Assembly: GCA_031258225.1 (NCBI GenBank) | Contig: JAIRND010000168.1 | Span: forward strand, 1 to 39,836 | Origin: Treponema sp. | Lineage (GTDB): Bacteria; Spirochaetota; Spirochaetia; Treponematales; Breznakiellaceae | Direction: 5' to 3' | DNA length: 39,836 bases | Shown: positions 1-7,554 of the stretch, one piece after another | Numbering within the stretch: position 1 is the stretch's first letter | Layout of the letters: every line of letters begins with the position of its first letter | Notes under the pieces: generated by a model | Seen by the model: only the letters and a program-made list of their open reading frames with translations | Told to the model about the DNA's origin: nothing | Database searches by the model: none | Program-made: the position numbers and the translations under genes

Positions 1-30
1 GGCGGCTTCTTCTTCAGTCATTCGTGCCAT
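1..30 (-). CDS. 5' end of a CDS running off the left edge (MARMTEEEAA...)
   Basis: Reverse complement of 1-30 reads ATGGCACGAATGACTGAAGAAGAAGCCGCC, preceded by a purine-rich GAGGAAAAAC. Truncated, so the product is unknown. Confidence 0.5.
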   Translation of the reverse strand, partial: MARMTEEEAA

Positions 31-254
31 GTTTTTCCTCTATTCCCAACTGCTTGCGGAACGCATCCCGGCACTTCATGGCATGGAATACGTTGATACT
101 ATGCTCGTCAATGATATTAAAAGTATATCCCATTTACTGCTAGTGAGCAACACGCCGGAGCCGTCCGGGTGGAAGATACCGGCATCCAAAAAATTAAGCT
201 CCACCTCCAGTTTTACACCGCTAATGACAAGATGTCGAACTTCGGCGCGGCTTG

Positions 255-1139
255 TTAGCCCTTAACGCTGCCCACTACCAGTCCTTTGGTGAAGTAGCGC
301 TGTAGGAAGGGATAGAAGACCAGCACCGGGAAGCAGCCAACAAATACCTGGGCCGTTTTGACCGTCCGGTCGGAAAGCTGGGCGTATTTTACCGCGTCGC
401 TCATGGTTGATATGGTCGACAAATCCAGCGAGAGGATGGTCTGCATGTAGGTCTGCAGGGGGTATGAGTCCATGCTGTTGTTGTAGATAAGCCCGTCGAA
501 CCAGGCGTTCCAGTGGCCCAGAATGGCAAAGAGCGTTACCGTCGCCAAAGAGGCGGTTGACAGGGGCACGTAGATCCGGAGCATCACTGTCCAGTGCCCC
601 GCCCCGTCGATGATGGCGGCTTCTTCGATTTCATCCGGCAGGTTTCTAAAGAAGTTCATCATCAGGATGACGTTACCCAGGGGTACCGCCCCGGGAAGGA
701 TCAGCGCCCAGATGGTGTTCATAATGCCCGTGCGGTACACCGTGAGGTAGGTCGGGATAAGGCCGCCTGAGAAAAGCATGGCCCACAGAAAGAAAGCGAT
801 ATAGTATTTCCGCTGGGGGAACCGGCGGGCTGTTTTGGAAAGGGGATAGGCGCACATCACCGTAAGAACCGTGTTGACAATCACCCCCAGAACCAGCCGT
901 TTTACCGTAACTCCCGCGGCGCGCCAGAATGCCCCATTGGTGGCGATAAAGTTATAGGCCGAAAGGGAGAAACCTTTGGGCCATAGTCCGATCTGCCCCG
1001 CCATGGCTGGTCCGGGTTCGGAAAAACTCGTAGCCAGAATGTTGATCATCGGGAGGACGCAGCTTACGGCCGCGGTAACGAGGATTGCGTAAATAATAAT
1101 GTTTGTCATAACCCCTATAGGGGTAATCCGGTAACGCAT
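255..1139 (-). CDS. Carbohydrate ABC transporter permease (CUT1, YtcP/LplC-type)
   Basis: Multi-span membrane protein with EAA-loop signature EEAAIIDGAGHWTVMLRIYVPLS; follows a second permease and a solute-binding protein in the same orientation. Confidence 0.92.
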   Translation of the reverse strand: MRYRITPIGVMTNIIIYAILVTAAVSCVLPMINILATSFSEPGPAMAGQIGLWPKGFSLSAYNFIATNGAFWRAAGVTVKRLVLGVIVNTVLTVMCAYPLSKTARRFPQRKYYIAFFLWAMLFSGGLIPTYLTVYRTGIMNTIWALILPGAVPLGNVILMMNFFRNLPDEIEEAAIIDGAGHWTVMLRIYVPLSTASLATVTLFAILGHWNAWFDGLIYNNSMDSYPLQTYMQTILSLDLSTISTMSDAVKYAQLSDRTVKTAQVFVGCFPVLVFYPFLQRYFTKGLVVGSVKG

Positions 1140-1148
1140 GGACGCTCC

Positions 1149-2063
1149 TTAAAGGACACGGTAGCCCGTGGTTTTGTAGGCGATACGGTAGGAGATGAGG
1201 ATAAGTACCAGACCTACCACCGAACGGGCCATGCCAAGGGCAGTGGCGGCGCTGTACTGGACGCTCAGGAGGCCCATACGGTAGATGATGGTATCAAGTA
1301 CATCCCCTGTTTCGTAGACCACCGGCGCGTAGAGGTTAAATATCTGATCAAAGTTGGCGCTCAGAATACCGCCTATGCTCAGGGTGGTCATCAGGACAAC
1401 AATAGGCGCTATGCCCGGAATGGTGATGTGGATCGTCTGTTTCCAGCGGTTCGCGCCGTCCATGTAGGCCACTTCGTAGAGGGTCGGATCGATCCCCATA
1501 AGGGCCGCCAGATAGATGATGGAGCCGTAGCCGAATTCCTTCCAGATATCGGAAACGATGACCACCCACGGGAAGGTTGTGTTGTTTCCCAGGAAAAAAA
1601 TTGATTCAAAACCCATGTTCGTAAGCACGGTATTGATAATGCCATACCGGGGGGAGAGGAGATCCTTCAATATCCCCGCCATGAGGATCCATGACACGAA
1701 ATGCGGCAGGTAGATCAAGGTCTGTATGGTCCGCTGAACCCAGCGTTTTTTCACCTCGTTCAGGAGCAGGGCGAAGAAAACCGGCACGACGATATGCAGG
1801 ACTATTCTACAAGCCGCCAGGAAAACAGTGTTCCGCAGGGCCCGGGAGAATTCGATCATGGTAAAGACATTGATAAAATTGCGCAGCCCGACCCAGGGGG
1901 AGCCGAATACGCCCAGGGTCGGAATATAATCCTGAAAGGCCATGAGCAGGCCGAACATGGGAATATAGTTATAGATGATGATCAGTACCACCGCGGGGAG
2001 GAGCATTACCTGGAGGGTAGTCGTGTCGTACTTTTTTTTAAGGCCGGACCGCGCTTTTTTCAT
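1149..2063 (-). CDS. Sugar ABC transporter permease (CUT1, LplB/YteP-type)
   Basis: N-terminal LLPAVVLIIIYNYIPMFGLLMAFQDY and EAA loop YEVAYMDGANRWKQTIHITIPGI are typical of LplB-like permeases. Confidence 0.92.
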   Translation of the reverse strand: MKKARSGLKKKYDTTTLQVMLLPAVVLIIIYNYIPMFGLLMAFQDYIPTLGVFGSPWVGLRNFINVFTMIEFSRALRNTVFLAACRIVLHIVVPVFFALLLNEVKKRWVQRTIQTLIYLPHFVSWILMAGILKDLLSPRYGIINTVLTNMGFESIFFLGNNTTFPWVVIVSDIWKEFGYGSIIYLAALMGIDPTLYEVAYMDGANRWKQTIHITIPGIAPIVVLMTTLSIGGILSANFDQIFNLYAPVVYETGDVLDTIIYRMGLLSVQYSAATALGMARSVVGLVLILISYRIAYKTTGYRVL

Positions 2064-2064
2064 A

Positions 2065-3738
2065 TTATTGCCTGTTCTCCCGGTACCACGCGTTTACTTC
2101 CCTGGTTATGTCATCGCCGCCCTGGCGTTTCCAGTCCGCCACAAAGGTGTCGAAGGCGCTGAGGGGGAGGTCGCCGATGATGATCTTGGTGAATACCTCG
2201 TCCCTGAGGGCGTCCAGGGAACCCTGCCTGGTCCGCATGGTTTCCGTGGCCGGGCCGGTATAGGCCGCCGGAAGGATCTGATCGTTATCGAACATGGAGG
2301 CGATGGCGCCAAAGGCCGACCAAGTGTCGGGGCCGTAGATCGCGGTAAACTGCCAGTTTAAGGGGTCCGATTTGTCGCCGGCATACCATTTCCTGATGTA
2401 CGGATAATTCTTCTCCGCCAGTACCGAGAGCTTGCTGGTGTCCCCGGTTTTGAAAGCCTCTACCAGGGCCCGGTGGTCGGCCAGTTGGAAACTGGGCAGG
2501 TAGCCGCCGCCATAGATGCTCTTGGTCCAGTTTTCCCTGCCCGTTTCGGGGGAATTGAAGAGGTAAGGTTTTTTGATGGGTATCTTCTGATCCCCGTTGA
2601 AGAACTCGAACATATAATTGGCGATCTTGATCACCGCTTCGGGGTTGGCAAATTTCCTGTTCGACACAAAATAACTGATAGGCGAACCGCTCCTTATGGC
2701 CATGGCTGGTTCATTATCCGCCGAGAGCCAGGGGTAGGCGTGGAGCACCGCGCCGGGTTGCATGGTCTCAAGTTGGAGCGCCACCACCGGCAGCCAATTC
2801 ATGCCCAAAACGATGCCGCACTGACCGTTGTACAAAAGTTCCGCGGGGCTTTCCTGGTTTACCCAGTCCCTGGACAAGAGTCCTTCGCTTTGCCATTCCC
2901 TCAGGGCCGCCAGGGCGGTTTTCACCTCGGGCTGGATTACACCGTTAACCAGGCTGCCTGAAGGGTCAAGAAGCCAAGCCTGCCCTTTCTGTTCGGCACT
3001 GGGATATGCGTGGTACGCAAAGAAGAAGAGGGCCAGACTAAAGTTGTCTATATCGAGGAGGTTTTTGCTTGCGTAGAGGCCGATGGTATCGTTTCTACCG
3101 TTCCCGTCGGGGTCCCGTTCAACAAAGGCTTTGGCGATGTTTTTAAGATCGTTTAAGTTCCTGGGTTCCTGGAGCCCGAGTTTGTCCAGCCAGTCCTTGC
3201 GGATCCAGACAACAGGCATGTCGTCCCGGTGGTTAAAGCGGGGAACCGCAAGAAGCTGGCCGTTAAGCGTAACCTGGCTTATCTGGTCGCTGTCCATGGT
3301 GAAGGCCCTTTTCAGCAGCTCGCTGCCGTAGGTACTAAAGGCGCCTGAAAGGTCCGCGAGCTGGTCGCCCCGGGCCAGCATGAGAAACTGTTCCTGGGTG
3401 TTTACGCCGAAAATATCCGGCAGATCCCCGGTGGCGATGCTGGCGGCCAGCTTCTGGTTGTAGTTGGTGGTGGCGGTAACCCAACTGTTTTTCAGGACGA
3501 TACCGAGGGTTTCTTCCATCTCGATAGTCCACTCATTCCGGTCCACATTGTACCCGTTATCGTATAAGTCCGTAGGGTTGCCTCCCCTGCCCACATAGAC
3601 CGTAAGGGGCGGGTCGTACTTCCCCAAAGGACCAGGGGCGGGCGCCTGACGGGCGGTCTGCTGTCTGGCGCCGGCAACGGCCATCGCCGGCAGCAAAAGC
3701 GCGGCCAGCGATACCGCGAGAATCAAAAAACGTTTCAT
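2065..3738 (-). CDS. Extracellular solute-binding protein (family 1, LplA-like)
   Basis: Signal peptide (MKRFLILAVSLAALLLPAMAVAG, no lipobox Cys), then an SBP_bac_1-like sequence with a DPDGNGRNDTIGLY motif; directly upstream of two permeases. Confidence 0.9.
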   Translation of the reverse strand: MKRFLILAVSLAALLLPAMAVAGARQQTARQAPAPGPLGKYDPPLTVYVGRGGNPTDLYDNGYNVDRNEWTIEMEETLGIVLKNSWVTATTNYNQKLAASIATGDLPDIFGVNTQEQFLMLARGDQLADLSGAFSTYGSELLKRAFTMDSDQISQVTLNGQLLAVPRFNHRDDMPVVWIRKDWLDKLGLQEPRNLNDLKNIAKAFVERDPDGNGRNDTIGLYASKNLLDIDNFSLALFFFAYHAYPSAEQKGQAWLLDPSGSLVNGVIQPEVKTALAALREWQSEGLLSRDWVNQESPAELLYNGQCGIVLGMNWLPVVALQLETMQPGAVLHAYPWLSADNEPAMAIRSGSPISYFVSNRKFANPEAVIKIANYMFEFFNGDQKIPIKKPYLFNSPETGRENWTKSIYGGGYLPSFQLADHRALVEAFKTGDTSKLSVLAEKNYPYIRKWYAGDKSDPLNWQFTAIYGPDTWSAFGAIASMFDNDQILPAAYTGPATETMRTRQGSLDALRDEVFTKIIIGDLPLSAFDTFVADWKRQGGDDITREVNAWYRENRQ

Positions 3739-3939
3739 ATTCTTCTCCTATGAAAAAATATCTATACAGGCATACGCCCGTATTCACCGTTTTATGGGCC
3801 CCAGGGGCCTGTGGAACTTGTGGATTTTCTTTATCATTTGGGCTAAAGCCCCACAGACTTCCAGCGGCGGTTACTACGTGGAGTTTTTTTAAGAAATTGG
3901 AGTTTAGGTCAGCGGGTTTTAGATATGTTAGAGATAGGA

Positions 3940-3955
3940 GGGGGGGGGGGGGGGG
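3940..3955. repeat. Homopolymeric G16 tract
   Basis: Direct reading: ...gatagGAGGGGGGGGGGGGGGGGTaaac..., 16 consecutive G, in the intergenic region about 200 bp upstream of the solute-binding protein start. Confidence 0.95.
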
Positions 3956-4112
3956 TAAACGAATGAATAGTTAAGAATGAACAATTAACAATGAATGAGC
4001 AATTACCAAAAGAACAACGAACGGGGACTAGCATGTGGAAGGCGGGGATACACCGGGCGGTACGGTCTGGATTAGGTTTTACGCGGTACATGCCGAATAC
4101 TTCCTTGTCAGC

Positions 4113-4138
4113 CACTGGTCTTTAGTCAAGGACCAGTG
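4113..4138. promoter_or_regulatory. Inverted repeat CACTGGTC-N10-GACCAGTG (possible operator or hairpin)
   Basis: Perfect 8-bp arms with a 10-nt spacer in the ABC operon upstream region. No U-tract, so a terminator is unlikely. Confidence 0.45.
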
Positions 4139-4263
4139 TACCAGCCTTTGACAAAACAGTCAAGGGAATTTTTGACTTTTTATGATTTTTTATGAACCGC
4201 CGTTGGGGACTGCCCTATCTCTCCAATTATGTAGATGATACGGCAGGACCACAACGATATCCC

Positions 4264-5241
4264 TTACGGACAGAGGAAGCGGCGGGAACGCCGGATCTCC
4301 TCAAGCATATCGCCGGGAATGTCCAGGTCCGCGGCGGCCAGTCCCTGGTCAAGCTGGGCAAGGGAACTGAAGGAGGCGATGGGTACCGCGGGGAAGGGCG
4401 CGGCCATGATGTAGGCCAGGACGATGGAGGCGGCAGCGGCCCCCAGCTCCGCTTCCCAGGCGGGCAGGCGGGCAAGAAGAGCGTCGTTTGACGGGCCGCC
4501 GTAGAGGGTCTCCAAGTCGGGGCTGAGCGGCAGACCGCGGCGTTTTTTGGCGAAATAGCCCCCGCAGGCGGACGTGTAGGCCATGACGGATTTCCCGGAC
4601 GCCGCGTGATAGGCAAACGTTTCGCCGTCCATGGCTACCATGGTTTTATCCCCTATGCCGGCTGTGTTGATATCCGCGATGGACCATAGCAGTTGGTTGC
4701 TGATAAAGCCCTCGTATCCCAGCCGGCGGGCCTCCCGGTCGGCGGCCTGAATGCGTTCCAGCTTCCAGTTAGAGCAGCCGTAGCGCCGCAGCTTTCCCTG
4801 GTTCCTGAATTCCTCAAGCATGCCGAGTATCTCCGTTACCGGAACGGCGGGATCGTCCCGGTGGAGGAAGTACAGATCGATACAGCCGGTTCCCAGGGCT
4901 TTAAGGCTCTCCTCCAGGTCCCGGCTGACCTGGGCCTTTTCCATCCGGGGCACGTTCATCGTTTTTAGATCCGGGTGGGCGCCCTTGGTGGAGATAACGA
5001 TTCTGTTCCGGAGTTTCCGTTCTTTCATCCAGGCGCCGATGGTTTTCTCGCTGGCCTGGTCTCCGCCGGGCAGCCAGGCGGCGTAGACCCGCGCGGTATC
5101 CAGAAAGGTACCGCCCCGCTCGTAAAAGCGGTCCAACTGTTCAAACGCCGCGGCCCTGGGAAGACCGGTTCCAAAGGACACCGTTCCCAGGCAGAGTCTG
5201 GACACCGAAGGTCCCGTTTCGGATAGCAAGACGTACCGCAT
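4264..5241 (-). CDS. Aldo/keto reductase
   Basis: AKR fold residues: GTFLDTARVYAAW, ISTKGAHP, DLYFLHRDDP, YGCSNWKLERI. Starts 10 bp after the tonB stop. Confidence 0.9.
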   Translation of the reverse strand: MRYVLLSETGPSVSRLCLGTVSFGTGLPRAAAFEQLDRFYERGGTFLDTARVYAAWLPGGDQASEKTIGAWMKERKLRNRIVISTKGAHPDLKTMNVPRMEKAQVSRDLEESLKALGTGCIDLYFLHRDDPAVPVTEILGMLEEFRNQGKLRRYGCSNWKLERIQAADREARRLGYEGFISNQLLWSIADINTAGIGDKTMVAMDGETFAYHAASGKSVMAYTSACGGYFAKKRRGLPLSPDLETLYGGPSNDALLARLPAWEAELGAAAASIVLAYIMAAPFPAVPIASFSSLAQLDQGLAAADLDIPGDMLEEIRRSRRFLCP

Positions 5242-5250
5242 ACCTGACTC

Positions 5251-6042
5251 CTAATCGCGCAGTCTAAAGCGGACCGGGTAACGGATCCGGGCGGAAACGT
5301 CCTGTCCGTTGGCCTTGGCCGGTTCTTCGCACACGATGCCCTGAAACGCCTTCCTGGCCGCCTCCCCAAAGCCCCTGCCAGAAGGATCCTCCAGCAGGAT
5401 GTCGATCCGCCGTATGGCCCCCGTCCGGTCGATAAACAGATCCAGCACTACCCGTCCCTGGATACCGGCGCGTTTGGCGACGGGGGGGTAGACAAGGGCG
5501 GCGAGTATCTGATCTTCCGGGAATACGGGCATGTCGGAAATTCTGTGGGCGGGGAGGTACTCCTCCTCCAGGATGACGGCCTCCGGCGCGGCGGCCGCGG
5601 CGGGGATACTATTCGCCGGGGCTTGTTCTTCCGGTTCCTCCCCGGTTTCCGCGATTGGCGTCCCGGCGGCAATCTCCACCAGGATCTGTTCTTCCGGTTC
5701 TTCCTCGGTTTCGATCATCACTTCGGCGATGGTCTCCACCGCGTTGTCCGGCGGAGGTTCCGCCTGAACCACAGGCTCCGGTTCAGGAGGAAGCTCCGGG
5801 GGCGGGGGGGGCTCCGGCTCAGGCGGCGGCGGCTTGGGGGGCGGGGGTTCCACCACCGGCGGCGGAGGGGGTTCAGGCGGATCGGGGGGCGGCGGAACGT
5901 ATTCGGCCAGGTCCGCGAGTTTCATCACCCGGACGGCCCGCTCCTCCCGCCGGACAGGCTGTATATCGAAACCAAGGGACACAATCGCCAGGGCGTGAAT
6001 CTCCGCCACCAGGATAAAGAGGGCGATCCGCAGCTTCCTCAT
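5251..6042 (-). CDS. tonB: TonB family protein (energy transducer)
   Basis: N-terminal TM segment, long Pro/Glu-rich spacer (PPPPDPPEPPPPPVVEPPPPKPPPPEPEPPP), C-terminal TonB_C-like domain (YPPVAKRAGIQGRVVLDLFIDRTGAIRRIDIL). Confidence 0.9.
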   Translation of the reverse strand: MRKLRIALFILVAEIHALAIVSLGFDIQPVRREERAVRVMKLADLAEYVPPPPDPPEPPPPPVVEPPPPKPPPPEPEPPPPPELPPEPEPVVQAEPPPDNAVETIAEVMIETEEEPEEQILVEIAAGTPIAETGEEPEEQAPANSIPAAAAAPEAVILEEEYLPAHRISDMPVFPEDQILAALVYPPVAKRAGIQGRVVLDLFIDRTGAIRRIDILLEDPSGRGFGEAARKAFQGIVCEEPAKANGQDVSARIRYPVRFRLRD

Positions 6043-6446
6043 TCCCGGCCGTCCTTTACCACAAAACTGACTACCCGGTACTGGAGCAGTTGGAGGATGG
6101 AGATAACCGCGTCGAGGTGGCGGTAGGGCGTGTTCCTGTCGGCGATAATATGGAGCCGGGTATCCGGGGCGCCGCGGTAAATCTCGTCCACCGCGTCTTG
6201 TACGGCCTCAAGATCGCTTGCCAGTCCGTCCAGATACACCTGGCCTTCCCTGTCGATCCAGATTTCCAGGTTCTTTTCCGCGCTGGTCCGGGAAACTCCG
6301 CGGGCCTCCGGGTATTCAATTTTTACCTCCCGCCGGTAGTTGATCAGGGAAACCAGCATAATAAAAATGAGCAGCAGAAACGCTACGTCCGACATGGAGG
6401 AAAGGGGGATAAGAAAATCTTTGCGCGGCGGACGGTGCAGTCTCAC
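6039..6446 (-). CDS. exbD: Biopolymer transport protein ExbD/TolR family
   Basis: IPLSSMSDVAFLLLIFIMLVS TM with the conserved Asp, then a periplasmic ExbD domain (IIADRNTPYRHLDAVISIL). Overlaps tonB by ATGA. Confidence 0.88.
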   Translation of the reverse strand: MRLHRPPRKDFLIPLSSMSDVAFLLLIFIMLVSLINYRREVKIEYPEARGVSRTSAEKNLEIWIDREGQVYLDGLASDLEAVQDAVDEIYRGAPDTRLHIIADRNTPYRHLDAVISILQLLQYRVVSFVVKDGRE

Positions 6447-6856
6447 AAGGCCTCCACGGGCAATTCCCCCATGACAAACGAAAATGAATCCACCTCAAGG
6501 TCCTGGGCCAGCTCGACAAATTCCACTACGGCCTGCCAGGGGGTCCGCGGGTCCACCGTCAGGAGGACGGCCATATTGGGATGCGTCTCCATGCCCTGCC
6601 GTATCTCCCGTTCCGCGCCGGCGCGATCACAGGGTTCCCCCCTCAGGCTAAGGCCGCCGCCAGAGTCCAGGTAAAAACGGAACAGTTCGTCCTTGTGGAT
6701 AAGGCGCCGCGAATCGGTGGCGGGCAGCGTCAACAGAAATCCTTTGTTGACGTTAAAACCCGCGATCACGATAAAGTAGATGATGAGGAGGAAGGCAATA
6801 TCGCTGGAGGCCCCCGAATCCCCCAGGACCGTTCTTTTCCGCCGTTTAATGGTCAT
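6443..6856 (-). CDS. exbD: Biopolymer transport protein ExbD/TolR family (second copy)
   Basis: SGASSDIAFLLIIYFIVIAGFNVNKGFLLTLP; VDPRTPWQAVVEFVELAQDL. Adjacent ExbD paralog. Confidence 0.87.
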   Translation of the reverse strand: MTIKRRKRTVLGDSGASSDIAFLLIIYFIVIAGFNVNKGFLLTLPATDSRRLIHKDELFRFYLDSGGGLSLRGEPCDRAGAEREIRQGMETHPNMAVLLTVDPRTPWQAVVEFVELAQDLEVDSFSFVMGELPVEAL

Positions 6857-7526
6857 CGTAGAACCGCGTTTCCCGGGCGGGGTCTTTCTGACGGGGGCTC
6901 GTCATTTCGGTGATGAGGGTGGAGCATATCTGTTCCACATCGGCGGAGAACCTGTCCACGATGTGGGAAAAAATCGAGTGGGAGATCATCGCGATAATGG
7001 CGATGACAAGGCCGAATACCGTGGTGATCAGGGCCTCGTAAATGCCGTTGGCTACGATCTGGGCGTTCACCTCCGTGGCCAGGGAAATGGACCGAAAGGC
7101 CCCTATCATGCCCGAAACGGTTCCCAGGAATCCTGTGAGCGGGGAGATGGAACCCAGCGCGGTAAGAAAATTAAGGCCGTTCTCCAGGGAATTGACGCAG
7201 GAAAGTGCCTGGGTCTCCGCCGCCCGTTCCATGCGCTGTTCCCCCAGGCCGGCCCGGTCGATCAGCGTAAGAAGTATTCTGGCCCCCATGCGCCGGTTAA
7301 CCAGGGGGCTCAGGTATTCCCGCCCCTCGGCAAGTTTCCCCTCCCGGATGTAGGTTGAAAGAGCGGCCCCCAGGTCGTCCAGGCGCAGATCGTGGTAGCC
7401 CAGGTAGATAGCCCGTTCCAGGGATATGGCGATCACCGCCACGGAGAAGAAGAGAAGGGGCCACATAAAAAGCCCCCCCATGCGGAACAGTTCCATAAGG
7501 GAGAATGAATTGCCTGTCTCCATCAT
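6846..7526 (-). CDS. exbB: MotA/TolQ/ExbB proton channel family protein
   Basis: LTALGSISPLTGFLGTVSGMIGAFRSISLATEVNAQIVANGIYEALITTVFGLVIAIIAMISH is the canonical ExbB/TolQ core. Confidence 0.93.
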   Translation of the reverse strand: MMETGNSFSLMELFRMGGLFMWPLLFFSVAVIAISLERAIYLGYHDLRLDDLGAALSTYIREGKLAEGREYLSPLVNRRMGARILLTLIDRAGLGEQRMERAAETQALSCVNSLENGLNFLTALGSISPLTGFLGTVSGMIGAFRSISLATEVNAQIVANGIYEALITTVFGLVIAIIAMISHSIFSHIVDRFSADVEQICSTLITEMTSPRQKDPARETRFYDDH

Positions 7527-7554
7527 CGTTAACTCCTTATATCACGTTTCAGTA

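Noticed and set aside
5250-6130. Pro/Arg-rich plus-strand ORFs (5545-6126, 5655-6017) and the repetitive GGCGG sequence
   Set aside because: Explained by the Pro/Glu-rich spacer of TonB on the minus strand, not an independent gene or tandem repeat element.
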